This document shows positions 48,651 to 60,260 of a stretch of DNA of 64,000 nt, one piece after another. The notes beneath the pieces are model-generated. The model saw only the letters and a program-made list of their open reading frames with translations. It did not search any database and was not told the origin of the DNA. The position numbers were made by a program, and so were the translations under genes. The stretch's first letter is position 1, and each line of letters begins with the position of its first letter. The stretch is from Myxocyprinus asiaticus (lineage: Eukaryota; Chordata; Actinopteri; Cypriniformes; Catostomidae), in the NCBI RefSeq assembly GCF_019703515.2, contig NC_059349.1, positions 28,517,744-28,581,743 on the forward strand, given 5' to 3'.

Positions 48651-49340
48651 GGTCTCGCGCCCCAATATATCAGTGACCTTCTACACCCTTACTCCCCCAC
48701 CAGAGCACTCAGATCTTCTGATCAACTTTTATTCAGGGTTTCTTGTTGCCGCTATAGATCTAAGGGTGACCGTGCCTTTTCTGTGATAGGTCCTAATCTA
48801 TGGAATTGTCTCCCTTTCCATGTAAGGTCAGTGTAAGGGGGTTCAGTGGAAAGGAGGAGGCAAGAACCGGCTTGACAATATAAATAATAATTTAATAAAC
48901 AATTTAAACAAAACACACAACCAAAAACACACAGTACAGCTGCCTGCAATTCTCTCTCTCTCTTGAACTGTCGTCCCCGGCCGCCTTTATCCCTCGTGCG
49001 CCCCATCAGGCTGATTGGGGACCGGGTGTGTCTCATTCCAGCCCGGCCCCGCCCTCCTCGGCTCTACAGTCAGCTTCATCATTAGACATTTTTAAGTCTT
49101 CATTAAAAACATATTTTTTATTCTGTAGCTTTTGAAAAGATCATTGAATAGTTTGAAATGGATAAATACATGATGTTGTATTTAAATGTTTTTATTTATT
49201 TTATTATGTTTTATATTTAACTTTAAATCAATCTGTTTTTATATCACTCTGTCATTTTGTTTGTTTGATCTGTAAAGCACTTTGGGTCAACTTCTGTTGT
49301 TTTTAAATGTGCTCTATAAATAAAGGTTGACTTGACTTGA
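48651..49340 (+). pseudogene. L2/Rex1-type LINE 3' end, split by a solo LTR
   Basis: The frame reads ISDLLHPYSPTRALRSSDQ, GDRAFSVIGPNLWNCLPFHV and then, after the LTR, SLDIFKSSLKTYFLFCSF and stop. This C-terminal block is characteristic of L2/CR1-group ORF2 proteins. The 3' UTR ends CTCTATAAATAAAGGTTGAC then TTGACTTGACA. It is 5' truncated. Confidence 0.85.
48832..49068 (-). mobile_element. Solo LTR, 237 bp, with GTCAG target duplication
   Basis: The ends are TGTAAGGGGG and GGCTCTACA, inverted TGTA/TACA. GTCAG occurs immediately on both sides (48827-48831 and 49069-49073). Removing it restores the L2 reading frame across VRS-SLDIFKS. In minus orientation it has GAGGGATAAAGGCGGCCGGG, a promoter-like box, and TTTATTAAATTATTATTTAT near a plausible poly(A) region. 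Confidence 0.93.
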
Positions 49341-50234
49341 CATTTTGATGGAATTGATTCAAAAATGTATAAAAAATAATAAGTTCCTTTTTTTAATTTA
49401 AAATGATGCCCAATGTTGCCTAATGGAAGAACTGTCATGTCTATTACAATGAAAAACTTCAGTAAATAAATATTAACAATAATATTTGATCCGTTTTATC
49501 TACTCTGCATCACTTTTCAATACAAGCATAAATAGGCTTTTCTATTTGAATATAAGCATTTTCTTTGATTCTGAAGCAAAGCCCTCAATCACTGTTAGAT
49601 ACTCTTCCATTAGATACTGGAAACCATTTTAGTAACTAGTTTAGTTTAGCTTGATATAAATGCATTGTTAACAAAAGTGATATTTATTAATTCCTAATGT
49701 AATTGCGATCGATTCTCTCTCCGTACTTGCGGGAAAAAGGTGGGTAGGAAAGCTTGAAGGTGTCAATGGAAACTAACAGCAGCTGAGGTGTGCACTGTGT
49801 ACATGCGTGTCATAAACAGAGCTCTCATCCAATAATGTGAGACCGCACCTTTTAATGCTAAACTATATTCCTCCTTCTGCATTTCGGATTCGTCCTGCAT
49901 TCTGTTTGTTCATCTATCTCCATGTTTGTTTGTTCGTCTCTCTCAATATCAATCACACTTTCAGCCAAGTTGAGCATTGCATGCACAGATATTTGCATAC
50001 CACGATATAGAAAAATTTCTACTGATTGACACTTAATTCCATTGCCACGATATATATCGCCATTCCGCCCAGCCCTATTGGATACTACAACATTAAGAAT
50101 TATACTCATGCTTTGACTACACAAACAGATATTTCCCATTGTGTAGACAGGAATTTCAGTCTAGAAACTTAGTTAAGCTGACTCTAACACTGACCTGGAA
50201 CAATGACCCGGTTGGCCAGGTGTTGGAATCCTAT
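49341..50234. other. Unannotated AT-rich stretch
   Basis: No gene recognised. A minus-strand frame of 93 codons at 49858-50139 has no identifiable homology and lacks splice or promoter context. Confidence 0.35.
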
Positions 50235-50250
50235 TAGCTAGAAAGCTTCT

Positions 50251-50704
50251 TTTAATTATTATTATTATTATTATTATTTTATCCCCTTTTCTCCCAAGTT
50301 GGAATGCCCAATTCCGACTACTTAGTAGGTCCTCGTGGTGGTGTGGTTACTCACCTCAATCCGGGTGGCGAAGGACAAGTCTCAGTTGCCTCCGCTTCTG
50401 AGACAATCCATGTATCTTATCACGTGGCTCGCTGTGCATGACACCACGGAGACTCACAGCATGTGGAGGCTCATGCTACTCTCCATGATCCACGCACAAC
50501 TTACCACGCACCCCACTGAGAGCGAGAACCCCTAATCGTGACCATGAGGAGGTTACGCCATGTGATTCTACCCTCCCTAGTAATCGGGCCAATTTAGTTG
50601 CTTAGGAGACCTGGCTGGAGTCACTCAGCACACCTTGGATTCGAACTCGCGACTCCAGGGGTGGTATTCAGCATCAACACTCGCTGAGCTACCCAGGTCC
50701 CCCG
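50251..50704 (-). repeat. Full-length tRNA-derived SINE with 16-bp target duplication
   Basis: On the minus strand the head reads GGACCTGGGTAGCTCAGCGA (A box) and GCGAGTTCGAATCCAAGG (B box), a tRNA-like Pol III promoter. The body ends in GGCATTCCAACTTGGGAGAA and an (AAT)n tail at about 50256-50278. TAGCTAGAAAGCTTCT flanks both sides exactly (50235-50250 and 50705-50720), so insertion was recent and by LINE machinery. Confidence 0.93.
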
Positions 50705-51089
50705 TAGCTAGAAAGCTTCTGACATGTAACACAAACATATTGTCACCAGGACTTACACTCTAAAATGGTCTTTTTTCGCCTTGTACAATGTGACAGGATA
50801 TTATCCTTGGTTAAATATGAGAAAAATTCAGACAAACCTTTGATTCTTTCTGCTGATCTCAGACGCTGTTTGTTTTAAGTGGTGCTTGTAAACTATGCAT
50901 GCTGAATGACCTTGTGAATAAACCACGCCCTGCCTGATGGTACATCTGTAAAATGAGACCGCCATCTAGTGGTAGCTGCTTTTATTACACAAAGTTACGT
51001 GTGGATTGTGCAAGGCAAAACCAGCGGAAAGGAAGTCTCAAAACTGAAATGAATGAAATAGACAACACACTAAAAGACGTCAATGAATG

Positions 51090-51730
51090 CTCACGTGTCC
51101 CTTGATCCACAAATGCACATTCAATCAAGACCAATTTGTGTTTCATTTTGAACATCTTCATTTGGTTACATCCACAAACTGTGATTTATCTGTACAAAAG
51201 GGAACATTTATATGCACAAATATGTCTCTATTAGTACAAATACATGCACATTCATTTAATAATAAATTACACAGACACAAAAAGACCTTTGTTTAAGGCT
51301 AATAACATGCATTAGTGAAGCTTTCCCAAATTGATGGCTAGATGTGCCAACATTTATTAATGAATTTAGGACTTATCCATGGTAAAAACAGCTAAACAAA
51401 AGTCTCAAAATTCAAATAAATAATACAGAATAGACACAAAAACATGTCAATTAATGTACGTCACTTGATCCAAAAATGCACGTTCAATGCTTTACAAGGC
51501 CATTTTGTGTTTAATTTCGAATGTCTTCCTTTGGTTACACATGCAAATTGTGTTACATTTTTACAAAAGGAAACATTTGTATTCACAAATATGTCTCTTT
51601 ATACAAATCGCTGCACATTCTATTAATTCAGAATTTCACAGACACAAGTTGAAAGGCATTTGTGTGTGGATAGTAACATGCATGTATGACATTTATCGAA
51701 TTGATGGATAAGTGTTTACACATTTGTGAA
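51090..51730. repeat. Tandem pair of about 350-bp dispersed repeats
   Basis: Two units (51090-51380 and 51440-51730) share AAATGCAC, GGTTACA, AACATTT and CACAAATATGTCTCT blocks in the same order, and both contain a run near GATGGATAAGT or GATGGCTAGATG. A third copy is inverted at 45304-45510. The family is unidentified. Confidence 0.72.
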
Positions 51731-51984
51731 TAATTTTGATACTATATTCATCCCAGAGTAAATTGTCCATTACTAACATACGTTGACTAGTCACATAATA
51801 TGAAAATTTTTGCCTTTGCGGGTCTTTCTGTCTTCTTGTTTCAGACCTTTTTTGCTTCTTTGGCAGTACAGCTACCGAATCTCCTGTTGTCTCTGCTTTT
51901 AAAGCATGATAATAAATATGTTCCATTGTGTTCTTTTCACTTTTTGCATCACCAAACAACACTGCGCTAACCATAGCCAAGCAC

Positions 51985-53625
51985 ATCTACATCTTCTTGG
52001 CTTGTTCCCTCACTTGTGAGGATCAAGAGAGGAGGAGGATAGTCTGTCTATCTTCTACAGGCTCGAAAGTGGCTATGGAGCACAATCTGTGTGGCACAGA
52101 CCTTTCCGCACTTGTGACAAGGGAAGCCCTTGGCTGGTGGTGTCTGAAGGGCAGCCTGCTCCTTCCATTCAGGCGCGGTTACTCACCTTAATCCAAGTGG
52201 CGGAGGACAAGTTTCAGTTGCCTCCGCTTCTGAGACAGTCAATCTGCGAATCTTATCATGTGGCTCACTGTGCATGCCACCACGGATATTCGCAGCATGT
52301 GGAGGCTCATGCTGTTCTCCGTGATCCACGCACAACTTACCACGTGCCCCACTGAGAGCGAGAACCACTTAATCATGACCATTAGGAGGTTACCCCATGT
52401 GACTCTACCCTCCCTAGCAACTGGGCCAATTTTGTTGCTTAGGAGACCTGGCTGGAGTCACTCAGCACACCCTGGATTTGAACTCGTGACTCCAGGATTG
52501 GTAGTCAGCGACAATACTCAGCGAGCTACCCAGGCCCCCCTGCAGTGTCTTCTTAAGCTGCTCCCATTGTTGGACAGGGTCTGCGACAGACTCTGTCTCT
52601 TCGCCCAGCTTCTCCCTGATCTTGGCCTGGAGATCCTGTTTCACTTCAGGGCTCAGCATTCGCTGAACCTGGAGCTTTTTGGTCTGGGGACCTTTTCTCT
52701 TGGGAGGGGGTTTGAAGGTGAAAGCAATGGAACAGTCTGTGGTTGGTGTAGCAGTCGGCACTTGGCGTCACTCTGGTGTGTATTACATCTTTGATATCCC
52801 GCTGGCATACCAGGGTGTACTCCAGGAAGTGCCAGTGCTTGGAACGGGAGTGTCTCCAGGTGGCCTTGAATCTGTCCTTCTTCTGGAACAGGGTGTTTCT
52901 AATAGACAGCCCATGTTCTGCACAGAACTCCAGTAAGAGCTGGCCATTATCATTGCACTTGCCAATGCTGTTTCCCTAGGACTCCCCTCCACAGCACAGA
53001 GTCGTGTCCTACCCTGGCATTGAAGTCCCCCAATACGAGGAGTTTGTCCTTAGTGTCCACTTGCCGCAGGAAGTTGTGCAGGTCACGATAGAAGGCCTCC
53101 TTAATGCCGATGTCGGCTTGGAAGGTGGGGGCGTAGACACTGACGATGGTGGCGAACTTGTTGTCCTCAACTGGGGGTCGCAGCGACATGAGGTGGTCTG
53201 AGTGGCCAATAGTAGAGTCTTCTGACAATCGCTGGCTTGATCATGAAGCCCACGCCTGAAAGCCATCGCTCCTCTCTTGCTTTACTTGACCAGAACAGCG
53301 TGTAGCCGGTGCCTTGCTCTCAGAGTGAGCCTTGCTCTGCAAAGCATACTTCGCTAACAGCAGCTATGTCGATCTGCAGTCTGGTGAGTTCCCTTGCGAC
53401 TAGTGCTGTGCGTCTTTCAGGTCAGTTGCTTCCGTCTGCATCCATCATTGTGCATACATTCCTGCATGCAAGTCTTAGGTGTTGCTTTTTCTTCTGCATC
53501 TAGAGATGCCCGTTGGTCGTGGCTAACCAACAGGGTCTGGGTGAGGCAAGCTTGGTTTAGGCCACCTTTTCTAGGCCCTCCTCCATGTGGAGAAGTGGTG
53601 TAACAAAAAACAGGGTCAGGGTCCT
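51985..53625 (-). pseudogene. LINE fragment: C-terminal zinc finger and endonuclease, RT deleted, SINE inside
   Basis: On the minus strand, 53230-52950 reads SIGHSDHLMSLRPP, VSVYAPTFQADIGIKEAFYR and DKLLVLGDFNARVGHDS, the APE endonuclease blocks with catalytic Asp/Asn in GDFNAR. Further downstream, 52700-52560 gives KLQVQRMLSPEVKQDLQAKI. Beyond an inserted SINE (52175-52542), 52140-51985 reads GFPCHKCGKVCATQIVLHSH, a C2H2-like finger found at the C-terminus of this LINE group. The whole RT between them is missing, so the copy is internally deleted. It probably belongs to the same family as the RT at 26236-28015, which is inferred from the matching modules and not from overlap. Confidence 0.8.
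52175..52542 (-). repeat. tRNA-derived SINE, 3'-shortened
   Basis: Same family as 50251-50704: head GGCCTGGGTAGCTCGCTGAG and GAGTTCAAATCC B box, body down to CCGCCACTTGGATTAAGGTG. The tail and target duplication are not seen. Confidence 0.85.
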
Positions 53626-55865
53626 GAACAAAAAACAACAACTATTTTCTCTAATTACTAAATCATTAACATTTTAACTTAATGCCTGCACTATTACGCT
53701 ACATATATGAACATAAAGTGCATTTCAAACTAAACTCAACATATCTATTAACAATTCAGAAGCTGTACATCACTATTGAAGGAATAACCTTGCTATTAAA
53801 ATGGATATGAGAAGGTATGTTGTGATAATGTGGCTTGAGTATTTTAATCGTACGTGGAAATCCCACATGAACACCCCAAGCGCTTTAGTTATTGTTTCAT
53901 GTCTGTCCAAATTGGCACTGAGTGCCTGCTTAAAAATGGAAGGGAGTGTGTGCAGTTTCGGCTCATCTGCGGTTCTGTGCGCGCTGCGCAATATATTTCC
54001 CTGGGTGATGTCGGCGTAAATGGTTAATTATCGATGTATTACTGTAATGGCATTTTAATGGCATTAATCAAAGTGCATTATTGATGCTTACACACGCGAT
54101 AGATTACAGCCCCGCGAGGAAACTGGAAGAACTCACTAGCCTTTTTTAAACCCTTGCAGGGGGCTTCTCTATCTGCGGCTCGTTTTCTCCACTTGCCGTT
54201 TTCAACTACACACAACGTGTGCAGAACTGTGATGTCATCAAGTTGACCCATGTGAAACACAGGCTGAGCATGTCCATCTAAAGGGCCATACAGGTGCATT
54301 AGGGAAGATTATAACTGTGCCTGTCTATTTTACTCTTTGTATTCTACACCACAGCTTGTGCACCAGATGCGTCATTAAACTTGAAGTGAACCTCGGTGCC
54401 AATGCTTTTCGAACCGTGGGTGGCAAACCGAACTTTTTTTTTTTTTTTACTGAGAACCGTTACAACCCTAATGTGGAGCAAGCAGAGCTGTCCCAAAAGA
54501 GGGCTGCTTGTGCACTCAGGGCGCTGCTGAATGGTGTTGTTACCTGGGGTCAACAAGAAAACGACCCATGTTCCTGAGACGCCTGCATGCAGGATCGAAA
54601 CTGCAGCTGCCAGTGCCATCTTGCGCCTGCTGTTTTCGCCTCTTTCCCATTGCTACAGGTCTTTGTTTTCTCTCCTCCCACCTGTGCTGGTTGTTTAAAG
54701 TGGAGATCAGCTCGTGCACACTGAGTCCACTCTTTAGGCTTGGTGTCCTTCCTCAGTAGCTCAGCGAGCCGTTACGGCCAAGGCGACTGCCAAGTTTTTA
54801 TTTTTTGTCAGAGTAGCCTTCTCTTTGATGAACTGCCTTACAGGGCTGAAGGGCTCCATCTGCCCTGCTATTTACCCATAGATGGGGGCCGGTTCGTGGG
54901 CACCAGGGCATGTCCCCACGCCAGGGGCCTGCATGACGCACATCTGGGGCCAGACCTCCTCCGAGTCCCTGCATATCTAGCCTGGGGCCACACGGTACCC
55001 AGTTTCCATCTGTCACCACAAGGAGGCTATGCATGGGACGTGCTGTGGAGAGGCTATATACTGGCGGGAGAGACTGACACACTCGGCTCTCCTTTCGTGG
55101 TGCTGAAAACAGCGGTGCTAGCCAGCAGCGAGGGCAGAAATTGAGACACATCGCCAACATACTAATCGCATCACACAGCCGTTTGAAAGACAAAATGGCA
55201 GCCAAATAGCACAAAGATTTTCTTCTTCGAAATTTAGTGAAACACCGGGGGTCATGTCATTTCAACATGGTGAAACACATTGAAGGGGGTGACCTGCACC
55301 ATATATAATAAAAACACTTTTTATAGAAAACTATTATGAGTACAGTCTTTATCTCATGTGAGTGTACACCATTAAGATCACTCTTCACAAAAACACAATT
55401 CATTTGTTAATGTGTGTTAAATTAACCCCAAATTACTGAATGTACCTTTAATGTTATCATTTTTCTTTGTCTTTTTTTTTAACTTGAACTTGTACATTCT
55501 AAAGGCAGGATCAAGTAGTCTAGTTTTCCTTGCACTCAATTTAAATGATAAATTACCTTTTTTATCAGCTATTCTACATTTTTGCTATGTTTATGTGCTA
55601 GGATCCAGCCCCAAATGTCTGAAACTGTTCATGTTTGCATCAAAATGTATTTCAATCAGTAGAAGTTTCACTCACTATTATTCCTGGTTTTAGGAGGTTT
55701 GAATGAAGCTGTTTGGTGAAGCCCTTATATTCAAAGTGGATTTCTGTTTTAAATGTTGTCCTTTTCACCAGTGTCAATTAAGGTGAGAAGGGGATAATAA
55801 ACAAGGAATCACTTCAAAAACACAGTGTGATCACTTTGTGCTCACAAATAAATTTTTTAGCAAAA
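53626..55865. other. Mostly unannotated; possible retroelement debris
   Basis: The segment 54390-55200 is GC-richer, with long frames on both strands (for example 54740-55144 and 54798-55214), but none shows a recognisable domain. It may derive from a retroelement such as DIRS Gag. No exon structure was seen. 55230-55865 is AT-rich without features. Confidence 0.35.
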
Positions 55866-56010
55866 TTTAAAGGGATAGTTCACCCAAAAATAAAAATTTG
55901 GTCACTGTTTACTCAGTCATTTTGTTCCAAACCTGAATTAATTTATTTTGTCCATGGAACACAAAAGGAGATGTTTGGCAGAATGTTCCCTCAGAGATCA
56001 ATAAAGTGTC
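55866..56010 (+). repeat. TTAA-ended MITE fragment
   Basis: Starts TTAAAGGGATAGTTCACCC and continues to AAAGGAGATGTTTGGCAGAATG; then the right half is missing. Confidence 0.7.
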
Positions 56011-56864
56011 TCTCCCTTTTTTTGTGCAGTTACAAATTATTGCAGATATAGTGCACACTTGCTAGAAGTTGGCACACTATTAATACCCTTAGTGTGTGGA
56101 ATGGTCTTTGGGTTTAATATTTCATTGATCCCTAGGTGGCTTACAGACATGAAATATCCTGGGTTTCCATGGTGACCTACCACCCTTTCTGCAGATCTCT
56201 TTGACAGAAACTGGGCAAGTCAGTAGCAACTTCTGAGAACTAAAAGAATTCCACCAACCAGAACTAAGGCAAGGTGGCTCTGTCCCTTAATCCCCTGATA
56301 GTGCCAATCCCTTAGGAAAATAATAACTACAAGAATTAAATAAATATATCAGACCTTCCCTAATACTGTGTAATCTGCTTCACTGTGTACTGTGCTGTTT
56401 CTTAATGTTAAAAACCTGTCTTTCTCTGCTCTCTCTTTTGGTTGCTCTAAACATCTGTAACCAATCATTTAGAAGAATTAGGTCAGTGTGCTAAACTTTT
56501 AAAAAGTGCCACACAATTTAAATTATTCAAATTCTGCAAATCCCCCACCCCTCTGCAACTTCTCCAAGTAGGATCTCATCACACCTTGCTGTAATATATG
56601 TTTACAAAAACATTATCCTTGTGCTAAATGTAAGGGATAATAAACAGGGGGATCAGGACCTGAAGGGGTTCATTTTGAAATAATTACCATCTAACTGTAC
56701 ATTATCCTATTGATTACATGGCTACTTACCAAATAAATAATGGACATCAAATATTGATTTAAGTTTACATTTTGTTATAATTTAAGAAGAAAGAGACCAC
56801 AGAGTCTCCAGAAACAACTGAATTCAATCTTCAGTATTCGTCAAAGTTCTGATGAACTTTGATG
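56011..56864. other. Unannotated AT-rich stretch
   Basis: No recognisable coding or repeat feature. Confidence 0.35.
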
Positions 56865-57039
56865 TCATGTGTGACATCTACCTGTCCTCATCGTTAGCCC
56901 AAGCTCCTCTCTTCAACATAATGGGAACCACCAAAACTCCAACATAACAGAAACTATTCTACATCTAAAAATAGTAAAACATCTTGCACAAAAACACATA
57001 AAATAACTATTAATTTTAACATTTACTTTCCCTATCGAG
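56865..57039 (+). repeat. 175-bp direct duplication, copy 1
   Basis: Nearly identical to 58144-58318 over 175 bases, ending at CCCTATCGAG in both. Confidence 0.95.
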
Positions 57040-57357
57040 TACAATGCAAAGCATGCTGGAAATTGAAATAATCTCGGTTGGTGTTTATTTTACAATAACG
57101 ACTTTCTAAATGGTCATTATTCCACTTATTAAACAACTAATTGACAAATAAATGAATTAATGGACATAAGGTATAGATTTAAGTAAAAAAAAAAAAAAAA
57201 AAAAAATCTTTAATATGCAATGCAAAATTCATAGGTTTTGTTCATGGTTTCAAGTTCATAAACAAAAAAACAAACAAACAAACAAACAAACAAAAAAATA
57301 GCTCTTTGGCTGAACTTGATTTAATTGTGGACAGTGATTCCAGGTATTTGAAATGAG

Positions 57358-57936
57358 TATGAATGAATGAACGTTACATTTATATAGCACTTTTCTGACA
57401 CTTCACTCAAAGCGCTTTACACAGTGAACAGGGGACTCTCCTCAACCACCACCAGTGTGCAGCATCCACCTGGATGATGCCACAGCAGCCATAGTGCACC
57501 AGTATTCTCACCACACACCAGCTATTGGTGGAGAGGAGAAAGTGGAGTGATAGAGCCAATTAATGGATGGGGATTATTAGGAAGCCATGATTGATAAGGG
57601 CCAATGGGGGAATTTGGCCAGGACACCAGGGTTACCCCCCTACTCTTTCAAGAAGTGTCCTGGGATTTTTAATGACCACAGAGAGTCAGGACCTCAGTTT
57701 AACATCTCACCCAAAGGATGGTGCCTTTTTACAGTATAATGTCCCCATCACTATACTGGAGCATTAGGGCCTACACAGTCCACAGGGTGAGCACCCCCTG
57801 CTGGACTCCCTAATACCTCTTCCAGCAGCAACCTTAGTGTTTCTCCAGGAGGTCTCCCATCCAGGTACTGACTAAGCTCAGCCCTGCTTAGCTTCAATAA
57901 GCAACCAGCCTTGAGCTACAGGGTGATATGTCTGCT
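57358..57936 (-). repeat. 5S rRNA-derived SINE (SINE3-like)
   Basis: On the minus strand the head contains AAGCTAAGCAGGGCTGAG (57879-57896, 5S box A) and TACCTGGATGGGAGACCTC (57850-57868, box C), the internal Pol III promoter of 5S rRNA genes. The body is about 450 bases and the tail reads AAAAGTGCTATATAAATGTAAC with (ATTC)n. A tail fragment of the same family is at 18246-18345. Confidence 0.92.
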
Positions 57937-58143
57937 GAGGGGCAATTCTTAACTTAAAAATACTATGTAATCTCAACACTTTGTTTAAAAAGAAGCTAGT
58001 TGAATTGGGTAAATGCAACAAAATTAGACATATCAAAGAATGTTAGCATGCTAAATACATGCTGATTGGAATCACTACAGAGTGTAGTTTAGTAACTATG
58101 CTATGGTTACAAAGCAATTGCTCAACGAAGTGAGCAATCAGTT

Positions 58144-58318
58144 TCATGTGTGACAACTACCTGTCCTCATCGTTAGCCCAAGCTCCTCTCTTCACCATAA
58201 TGGGAACCACCAAAACTCCAACATAACAGAAACTATTCTACATCTAAAAATAGTAAAACATCTTGCACAAAAACACATAAAATAACTATTAATTTTAACA
58301 TTTACTTTCCCTATCGAG
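58144..58318 (+). repeat. 175-bp direct duplication, copy 2
   Basis: Differs from 56865-57039 at few positions (for example ACAACTACC versus ACATCTACC, CTTCACC versus CTTCAAC). Ends exactly where the DIRS fragment begins. Confidence 0.95.
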
Positions 58319-59135
58319 GCTGTCTTGAATCTCTGGGAGGAAAAACTTTAATGCCAGCAGCACCGTGAACATCTCCAGACAGTTTATGTGCCAATATTGC
58401 CACAGGCCCGTCCAAACCACATAGGCTGGATGACTCTTGTATACAGTGCCCCAACCTGTGGTCTGTTGCACCTTGCGGCGACACACCTGTTCCAACGGAA
58501 TGCCTGACATCAGAAGGTGGATCCGTTTCCATGGTAACAGTATTTGGTAGCATCCACGCGTCACTTTGAAGAGATGGAACGCATGCGTCAGTGAAGTCCA
58601 GTGAAGGTTGAAGTCCCTTTATGGAGTTCATCCAGCACTGAAAAGGTCACACATACAACATGCCCAGGGGAATGACAGTGGAAGCCACGATCATGAGCCC
58701 CAAAAGCCTGTGAAATGTTCTTGCAGGGAGAAAGTGTCCCACTCTGAACATCGCTAGACACTGAGGTAATGACAGAAATGCAAGCTGGAGACAGGCGCGC
58801 CTGCATTGCCTGCGAGTCCAGCTCCACACCTATAAACAGAGTCTGTTGCCCTGGCAACAGGATGCTCTTGTCTAGGTTTACACGGAGCCCTAGATTGCTC
58901 AAAGGCTGAGAACGGTATCTCGATGCTGGGCAGCCACAGTCTCCACGTGGGCTAACACCAACCATTTGTCGAGATAATTCAAAACGCAAATGCCTTGAAG
59001 CCTCAAGGGCATCAATGCTGCATCCAAGCATTTTGTGAAAATGTGCGGTGCCAACGCAAGTCCGAATGGAAGGATGCAAAATTGGTATGATTTGCCCCCA
59101 AAAGCGAATCTTAGAAAACGCATGTGCTTCAGCAC
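58319..59135 (-). pseudogene. DIRS-type RT/RNase H fragment
   Basis: The minus-strand frame reads MRFLRFAFGGKSYQFCILPF, GLALAPHIFTKCLDAAL and GICVLNYLDKWLVLAHVE (YLDK where YxDD is required), then VNLDKSILLPGQQTLFIGVE and, in further frames, the RNase H part GWGTVYKSHPAYVVW and INCLEMFTVLLALKFF. The recombinase part is absent, because the fragment ends at the duplicated 175-bp segment. The second of the two catalytic aspartates is lost, as in the other DIRS copy, but by a different change. Confidence 0.85.
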
Positions 59136-60260
59136 AATCTGAATATGGAAATTTATTTATTAATATGGAAAGTGTCCTTCAAATTTATTATCACAAACCA
59201 GTCCCCCGGCTACACTTGTGACATTATTTGTTTCATGGTCCATGAATGGGCGAAAGAAAAAACTAGTTAAAATACCTTGCATCTCCTGATAGAATCTTGA
59301 AAGATTAATGGCACTGACAAAGCACTCTGCGTGTTGGTTCGCCATCACTCCTTTGGGGAACATTCTCTTATTCCAGCCCCCTTGTTCAGCGGCCGGGCTC
59401 ACCGGTTCATGCATGATCCCCTCTGTCGCAAGAAGTTCGTTTTGAATGGGGAGGGGAGAGAGAGAAAGGCCGAAGTCTACTCCTTCATTGCCTTATTCAT
59501 GTGCATTCTCACAGAACGACACAGAAAAAGAGAATAGGGACAAAGGGGCCAATTTGTTCCCTTCCAATGATGAATTTTCTCATACAGCGTTTGAGAGAAT
59601 GGCGACAGCTCAAGATGCGTGTGGTATCTATTCACACACTTTGTTCATCAGAAAATGGCCGCCGAGCTAGGCCTCAGAGCATGTCTGATGTGACTTGCAC
59701 TTTCACTCAGGGGGAGGGCGACAAACACGAGGAAGAATCCAATGTCCATTCGCACTCCAACTCTCTCAGGCACAAAGCTGAAATACCAAATGGCTCCCAC
59801 ACACAGAACTCCAAATCTGGAGGCCGTGGAACTGGAACAAGTGGGGATAACACCTCATGGTGAGAAATTGTGAGCCTTGAAAAGTGCTGCTGTCCCTGTC
59901 GGACCCTTGTAATGTTTGCAAAAACCCAATTAAAATTGCTCTGAAATGTACACTGTATAAACTGACATCCTTATGTGTTCGCCACTCAAAAGGGAGAATT
60001 AATAATCCTCACTTCGACATGAGTTGTTAGAGACAAACACGGGCTTAGACAAAATTGTGCACTGAAGAACAGAATATCTTTTGTGCCTTTATGGAGCCCA
60101 TGACGAAGCTCCCTAGAGGTGTCACTTAAGCGCCATGAGCCAATAAATTGGTGTGATTGTATAAGGGCATCAGATCACGTGACACTCAGACGTGTCCCAT
60201 AGCGATTACGCAGCTAAACTTCCTATATAAGGGAACCCCTGGATTTATTTATTTTTTTAA
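59136..60260. other. Possible DIRS 5' region, then unannotated
   Basis: By position this may be the 5' part of the minus-strand DIRS copy. A long minus-strand frame at 59160-59414 and a plus-strand frame at 59501-59863 have no recognisable domain. At 60216-60245 ACTTCCTATATAAGGGAACC lies in a TATA-like context. Confidence 0.3.

Noticed and set aside
50600..50704. Possible tRNA gene on the minus strand
   Set aside because: A and B boxes are present but the sequence runs on into the SINE body with target duplications; no proper acceptor stem.
54740..55214. Overlapping long frames on both strands
   Set aside because: Equal-length open frames on both strands without domain hits; likely GC-richer retroelement debris.
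57841..57936. Possible 5S rRNA gene
   Set aside because: Only the internal promoter-bearing part is similar; it is fused to a SINE body and tail, so it is a 5S-derived SINE head.
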